64,000 nt of DNA, taken from positions 24,320-88,319 of the forward strand of contig NZ_JAELXV010000012.1 of assembly GCF_016427535.1 (NCBI RefSeq), written 5' to 3'. The translations under genes and the position numbers were made by a program. The notes under the pieces were generated by a model. That model ran no database searches. It was not told the origin of the DNA and saw only the letters and a list, made by a program, of their open reading frames with translations. This document shows, in pieces, positions 61,287 to 64,000 of this stretch (positions are counted from its first letter, which is position 1; each line of letters opens with the position of its first letter). This DNA comes from Hymenobacter sp. BT559 (GTDB taxonomy: Bacteria > Bacteroidota > Bacteroidia > Cytophagales > Hymenobacteraceae).

Positions 61287-61693
61287 ATCAGGAAATCAAG
61301 AGCTTATGAGCCCTGCAAATAGAGTAAATATGTTGACAAATAAAAAAATATCACAAATTTGTTGATGTCCAAATTTTCAAAGGCTTTCAGGGGGTACAAA
61401 TCGAGCGAACGGGGCAAAGAGACAACAAAACAAGGAGCATATTATAGCACAAAATGGGATTGCACTATTTCAAGAAAAAATATACCTTTAATTACTTGTG
61501 TCCCTAAATATCCATCACGCGACTTGCTCACTATCAACTGTATAGTATAAAAAGTGGTGATGCTTTTTGCTGAGCTCATTATCTGAGCTACAATAGGTGC
61601 TGCTAGTTTAGCAGCTATCGCTAAACCTGACTCTATGCCTGACCAAAAAGGCGAGAAAGGATAGCAATAGTACGTGCGGGCCCTGCCTAATAG
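61287..61693. other. AT-rich putative origin core
   Basis: About 400 bp of A+T-rich DNA between the two iteron groups, suitable as a DNA unwinding element. Short open frames here are not supported. A small inverted repeat (GCTGCTAGTTTAGCAGC) lies at about 61601-61617. Confidence 0.45.
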
Positions 61694-62008
61694 ACCAAAG
61701 GATAGAAATGGTAAGCTAAAACAGGGGCGTCACCCCGAAAGGATAGAAATGGTAAGCGTTTCCAGCCTCTGGGGCCACTATTGCTCCGTATTCGTACCCG
61801 ATCCGGAGCCAATACCTGGACTAATGACTTACCATTTCTATCCTTTCATTTCCTTAAACTCCCTTCCAATAAGCTTAAAAACGGCCCTGATTAGCTACAG
61901 AGGGCGATTTTACGAGTCAAGCTAGTAAACTACGTTACTTACCCAAGGCAAAGTAGAAGAGCAAGCAGATTGAGAAGCCTAGCTGTTCACTTACAGAATC
62001 TATCCTTT
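61694..62008. repeat. iteron group II, inverted orientation pairs
   Basis: AAAGGATAGAAATGGTAAGC occurs at about 61697-61716 and 61738-61757, and its complement (CTTACCATTTCTATCCTTT) at 61828-61846. A fourth degenerate copy (CTTACAGAATCTATCCTTTT) is at about 61989-62008. The core is the same as in array I but here the copies face each other, which would allow initiator-mediated handcuffing. Confidence 0.75.
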
Positions 62009-62252
62009 TACGAATTGGAAACTATCCTTCAGTCAGAACAAAGAAAGTAGGAAGTGGCAATCACCATCCAGTACCCGCTAGGAGCCTTACTTAGGTAACT
62101 CTGCTCTTTCAAAGAATCCCCTACCCTATTCAATAGTCCAGCAATGGGTCAAGTGAGGTCAGAAACAAGGCTGCAAGCGACGACCAGTACCACCAAGGAC
62201 CTTTTAGCTTTCAGGCCTACGAGACACGTTCAGAGCCAACATTACCCTAAAT

Positions 62253-62286
62253 AACAAGGACAGCCCCGGTCAGGGCTGCCCTTGTT
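62253..62286. terminator. terminator of the parA operon
   Basis: AACAAGGACAGCCC (62253-62266) pairs with GGGCTGCCCTTGTT (62273-62286), one mismatch, 6-nt loop. It lies about 90 bp past the end of the minus-strand par operon. Confidence 0.75.
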
Positions 62287-62372
62287 TGACGCTTGCAGCG
62301 CCGAAAAATAAGCAATGCCGGTGACCAAACCGACCTTACTTCTAACCAGTACGGTAACTTACGAGACTAATG

Positions 62373-63005
62373 CTATTTCGGAGGAAGCTTGCCCTGCTTA
62401 CGTAGGTGCGCCTCGTAGTGCTGGTGGGCAGCTTCCACGTAAGCCTGAATATTTCGGGGGGTGTTTTCCTCTCTGGAAAGCAGCGCAAGCAGCAATTTAA
62501 TATCACCCCAAACGGTTTCCCGAATCTTGACCGAGCGCACGGGAGCCGGTTCAGCAGCGCTAGCAGCAACTGTTGGCTTGCGTCCGCGCCGGCCAGGAGC
62601 AGCCGTTGCCGTCAGTTGAGGAACTGGCTTACCTGGAACCGTCGGTGCGACCACAGGCGTAGGTTCGGGAGTTGACTCAGTGGCTTCAGGGGCGGGCGCA
62701 GCAGCGGCCACCGCAGGCGCAGGTATGGATTCGGCCGCAGGCGTTGGACTTACCACAGGAGCAGGCTCGGCAGCCGGAGCTACCAGTTCAGTAGTCACAG
62801 ATGGGGCTGCCTTAATCGGCACAGCAGCTGGTGCAGCCGACTCGGCTACCAGCGGAGCTACAGGCTGAGTCGGGGCCGGAGCCGCCGCCCCTTCGCCGGG
62901 TTGTTTGGTTTTTTCCCCATCCATACCGGAGCGGGCAGCAGCCCTATCCGCGTCAGAGATTGGAATACGCCCACGGGGAGGTTTTGGTACAAAAGGAGCA
63001 GCCAT
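62373..63005 (-). CDS. partition partner protein with Ala/Pro-rich linker and C-terminal RHH-like domain
   Basis: A 210-residue protein. Residues about 40-145 are almost wholly Ala/Pro/Val/Glu (disordered linker). The last 60 residues, RSVKIRETVWGDIKLLLALL and then NIQAYVEAAHQHYEAHL, form a strand-helix-helix pattern like the ribbon-helix-helix/DUF3408 domains of Bacteroidota partition and transfer proteins. It starts 4 bp after parA ends. It is the likely centromere-binding protein that recognises the 16-bp repeats upstream of parA and recruits ParA. Confidence 0.65.
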   Translation of the reverse strand: MAAPFVPKPPRGRIPISDADRAAARSGMDGEKTKQPGEGAAAPAPTQPVAPLVAESAAPAAVPIKAAPSVTTELVAPAAEPAPVVSPTPAAESIPAPAVAAAAPAPEATESTPEPTPVVAPTVPGKPVPQLTATAAPGRRGRKPTVAASAAEPAPVRSVKIRETVWGDIKLLLALLSREENTPRNIQAYVEAAHQHYEAHLRKQGKLPPK

Positions 63006-63009
63006 TGCC

Positions 63010-63801
63010 TTATTCGGTTACAGTGGTGGAAGATTTGCCCGGCTCATCGACTTCAGACACCGCGGTGGCCAGCGAGTCTGCTTTGTGGTTCGGCAGGTCC
63101 AAGCGCTCAATCAACTCCTCACACACCCGGCGTATTTCGTCTGAGCTATCCTTCGTGCCGCCAGCATAAGTGCGGAAGCCCGGCGTCAGCAAGCTATGAA
63201 GCGTAGAAGCCCGCGAGTAAGCCAAGCGATTACTTAGAAACGAGTTGAAGCGCGAGAGGCCCAGCCCGTCGATGTACTCATCCATTTCCTTTTCTTCCCT
63301 ACGGCCCGCAATTCGCTTGGTCGCCAGCCCGAAGTAGTCAAAGGGTAGACCGGCTTTATTAGCCGCGCTCTTGATACTTTCGAGGATACCCATAAACTCA
63401 GCCGTTGAAGCGCGGTCTAGGTAGTCCGACACCAGTGGTACAATTACCGCGTCGCAGCCGGTGAGTACGTTGAAAACATCCTCCCCATCGGCCCGACCGG
63501 GAATGTCGATGATGATAAGGTCGTAGTCGTCCTGATGAGTATCGGTGAAGTCAAAAACATTATCCAGCGACAAGGGAAACACGTCATAAGGATATTTTGC
63601 AGAGGGGTCAGCTTGCAGCATAGCGGCTAGGCTAGGCGCATCAATTTGATTCCGGGTTTTGACAATACTCTGCTGATAGTCACAATCCAGGATGGCGATT
63701 TTTAGTCTGTACTCGGTGGCCAATGGAGCAGCCAGCACGAGAGCTAAAGTTGACTTGCCGGAGCCACCCTTTTGGGTGGCAAAGCTGATGATTTTTGACA
63801 T
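63010..63801 (-). CDS. parA: ParA-type partition ATPase
   Basis: A 263-residue ParA/MinD-like ATPase: Walker A KGGSGKST (11-18), IAILDCDYQQS with the Walker A' Asp, and YDLIIIDIPGR Walker B. It lacks the N-terminal HTH of larger plasmid ParA proteins, so the operon is probably repressed by the partner protein. It sits beside the tandem repeats at 63878-64000. Confidence 0.9.
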   Translation of the reverse strand: MSKIISFATQKGGSGKSTLALVLAAPLATEYRLKIAILDCDYQQSIVKTRNQIDAPSLAAMLQADPSAKYPYDVFPLSLDNVFDFTDTHQDDYDLIIIDIPGRADGEDVFNVLTGCDAVIVPLVSDYLDRASTAEFMGILESIKSAANKAGLPFDYFGLATKRIAGRREEKEMDEYIDGLGLSRFNSFLSNRLAYSRASTLHSLLTPGFRTYAGGTKDSSDEIRRVCEELIERLDLPNHKADSLATAVSEVDEPGKSSTTVTE

Positions 63802-63877
63802 GGTTCTTACTGGTTAGAAAGTTAGATTAATCCCCTCAGTTGGTCAGACAGAGGATAAGACAAATGTAATAGAAAAA

Positions 63878-64000
63878 GTGGTAAGGTAGTAAAATGGTAA
63901 AGTAGTAAAATGGTAAAGTAGTAAAGTGGTAAGGTAGTGAAGTGGTAAGGTAGTGAAGTGGTAAGGTAGTGAAGTGGTAAGGTAGTGAAGTGGTAAGGTA
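63878..64000. repeat. 16-bp tandem repeats, candidate partition centromere
   Basis: Seven complete units of 16 bp and an eighth cut by the window edge. Units 4 onward are identical (GTGGTAAGGTAGTGAA); units 1-3 differ at two to four bases (GTGGTAAGGTAGTAAA, then ATGGTAAAGTAGTAAA twice). The array is directly upstream of parA and has the layout of a parS/parC site; the unit length suits RHH-protein binding. It must continue beyond the window. Confidence 0.85.

Noticed and set aside
61359..61925. Short open frames within the origin region
   Set aside because: They overlap iterons and AT-rich origin DNA and show no protein-like pattern.
63878..64000. CRISPR array
   Set aside because: Units are 16 bp, directly abutting with no unique spacers, and no cas genes are near. 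They fit a partition site.

Overview
This window looks like a large accessory or conjugative plasmid of a Hymenobacter-like member of the Bacteroidota. The evidence is the Bacteroidota-type conjugation genes (traE, traF, traG, traJ, traK, traN, traM, traO), TAnnTTTG-type -7 boxes, a Bacteroidota histone H1-like domain, a Rep_3 initiator with iterons, and a ParA locus beside tandem 16-bp repeats that run off the right edge. No rRNA, tRNA or CRISPR array was recognised.

Layout. Positions 1-11,900 and 11,933-14,035 hold a two-tier 7-deazaguanine DNA-modification locus. Two tRNA-guanine-transglycosylase-like DpdA proteins are each linked to a DGQHR/DndB-type partner (DpdB-like). Between them lie a UvrD-type helicase, a NERD+AddB-like protein and a small PD-(D/E)XK-like protein. 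Positions 14,602-17,240 hold queD-queC-queE and a divergent queF, which supply the base precursor (preQ0, and possibly preQ1). This block is bracketed by decayed IS3-family orfA/orfB remnants (14.2 kb and 17.8-19.2 kb). A ParB-like + DEAD/DEAH helicase pair follows (19.3-23.0 kb), then a tyrosine recombinase with a lox-like 14-7-14 site (24.3-25.35 kb) and a histone-H1-like/zinc-ribbon fusion protein.

Positions 27,148-37,239 hold what looks like a three-gene defence operon: an SF1 (Upf1/Dna2-like) helicase, a 1702-residue protein made of W-D-W..L-S repeats capped by a DarT/DUF4433-like ADP-ribosyltransferase domain, and a GmrSD-like DUF262/DUF1524 protein. A HipBA toxin-antitoxin module and a GIY-YIG nuclease flanked by twin hairpins follow. 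The type IV secretion operon occupies 40,835-51,415 on the minus strand. A small DNA-binding-like protein, paralogous to the one near the left edge, and a Toprim primase-like mobilisation protein sit at 51.7-55.3 kb. A strikingly AT-rich DGQHR-like + HEPN-like gene pair lies at 56.1-58.4 kb. The replication and partition region is at 60-64 kb.

How the parts fit (inference): the Que enzymes make a deazapurine, the DpdA/DpdB pairs insert it into plasmid or host DNA, and the helicase-nuclease proteins are the likely restriction arm against unmarked DNA. I do not recognise the DpdD-K restriction genes or DpdC here, so the AddAB-like arm may be a distinct restriction solution. That locus and the helicase/W-D-W-DarT operon are the two best candidates for undescribed systems.
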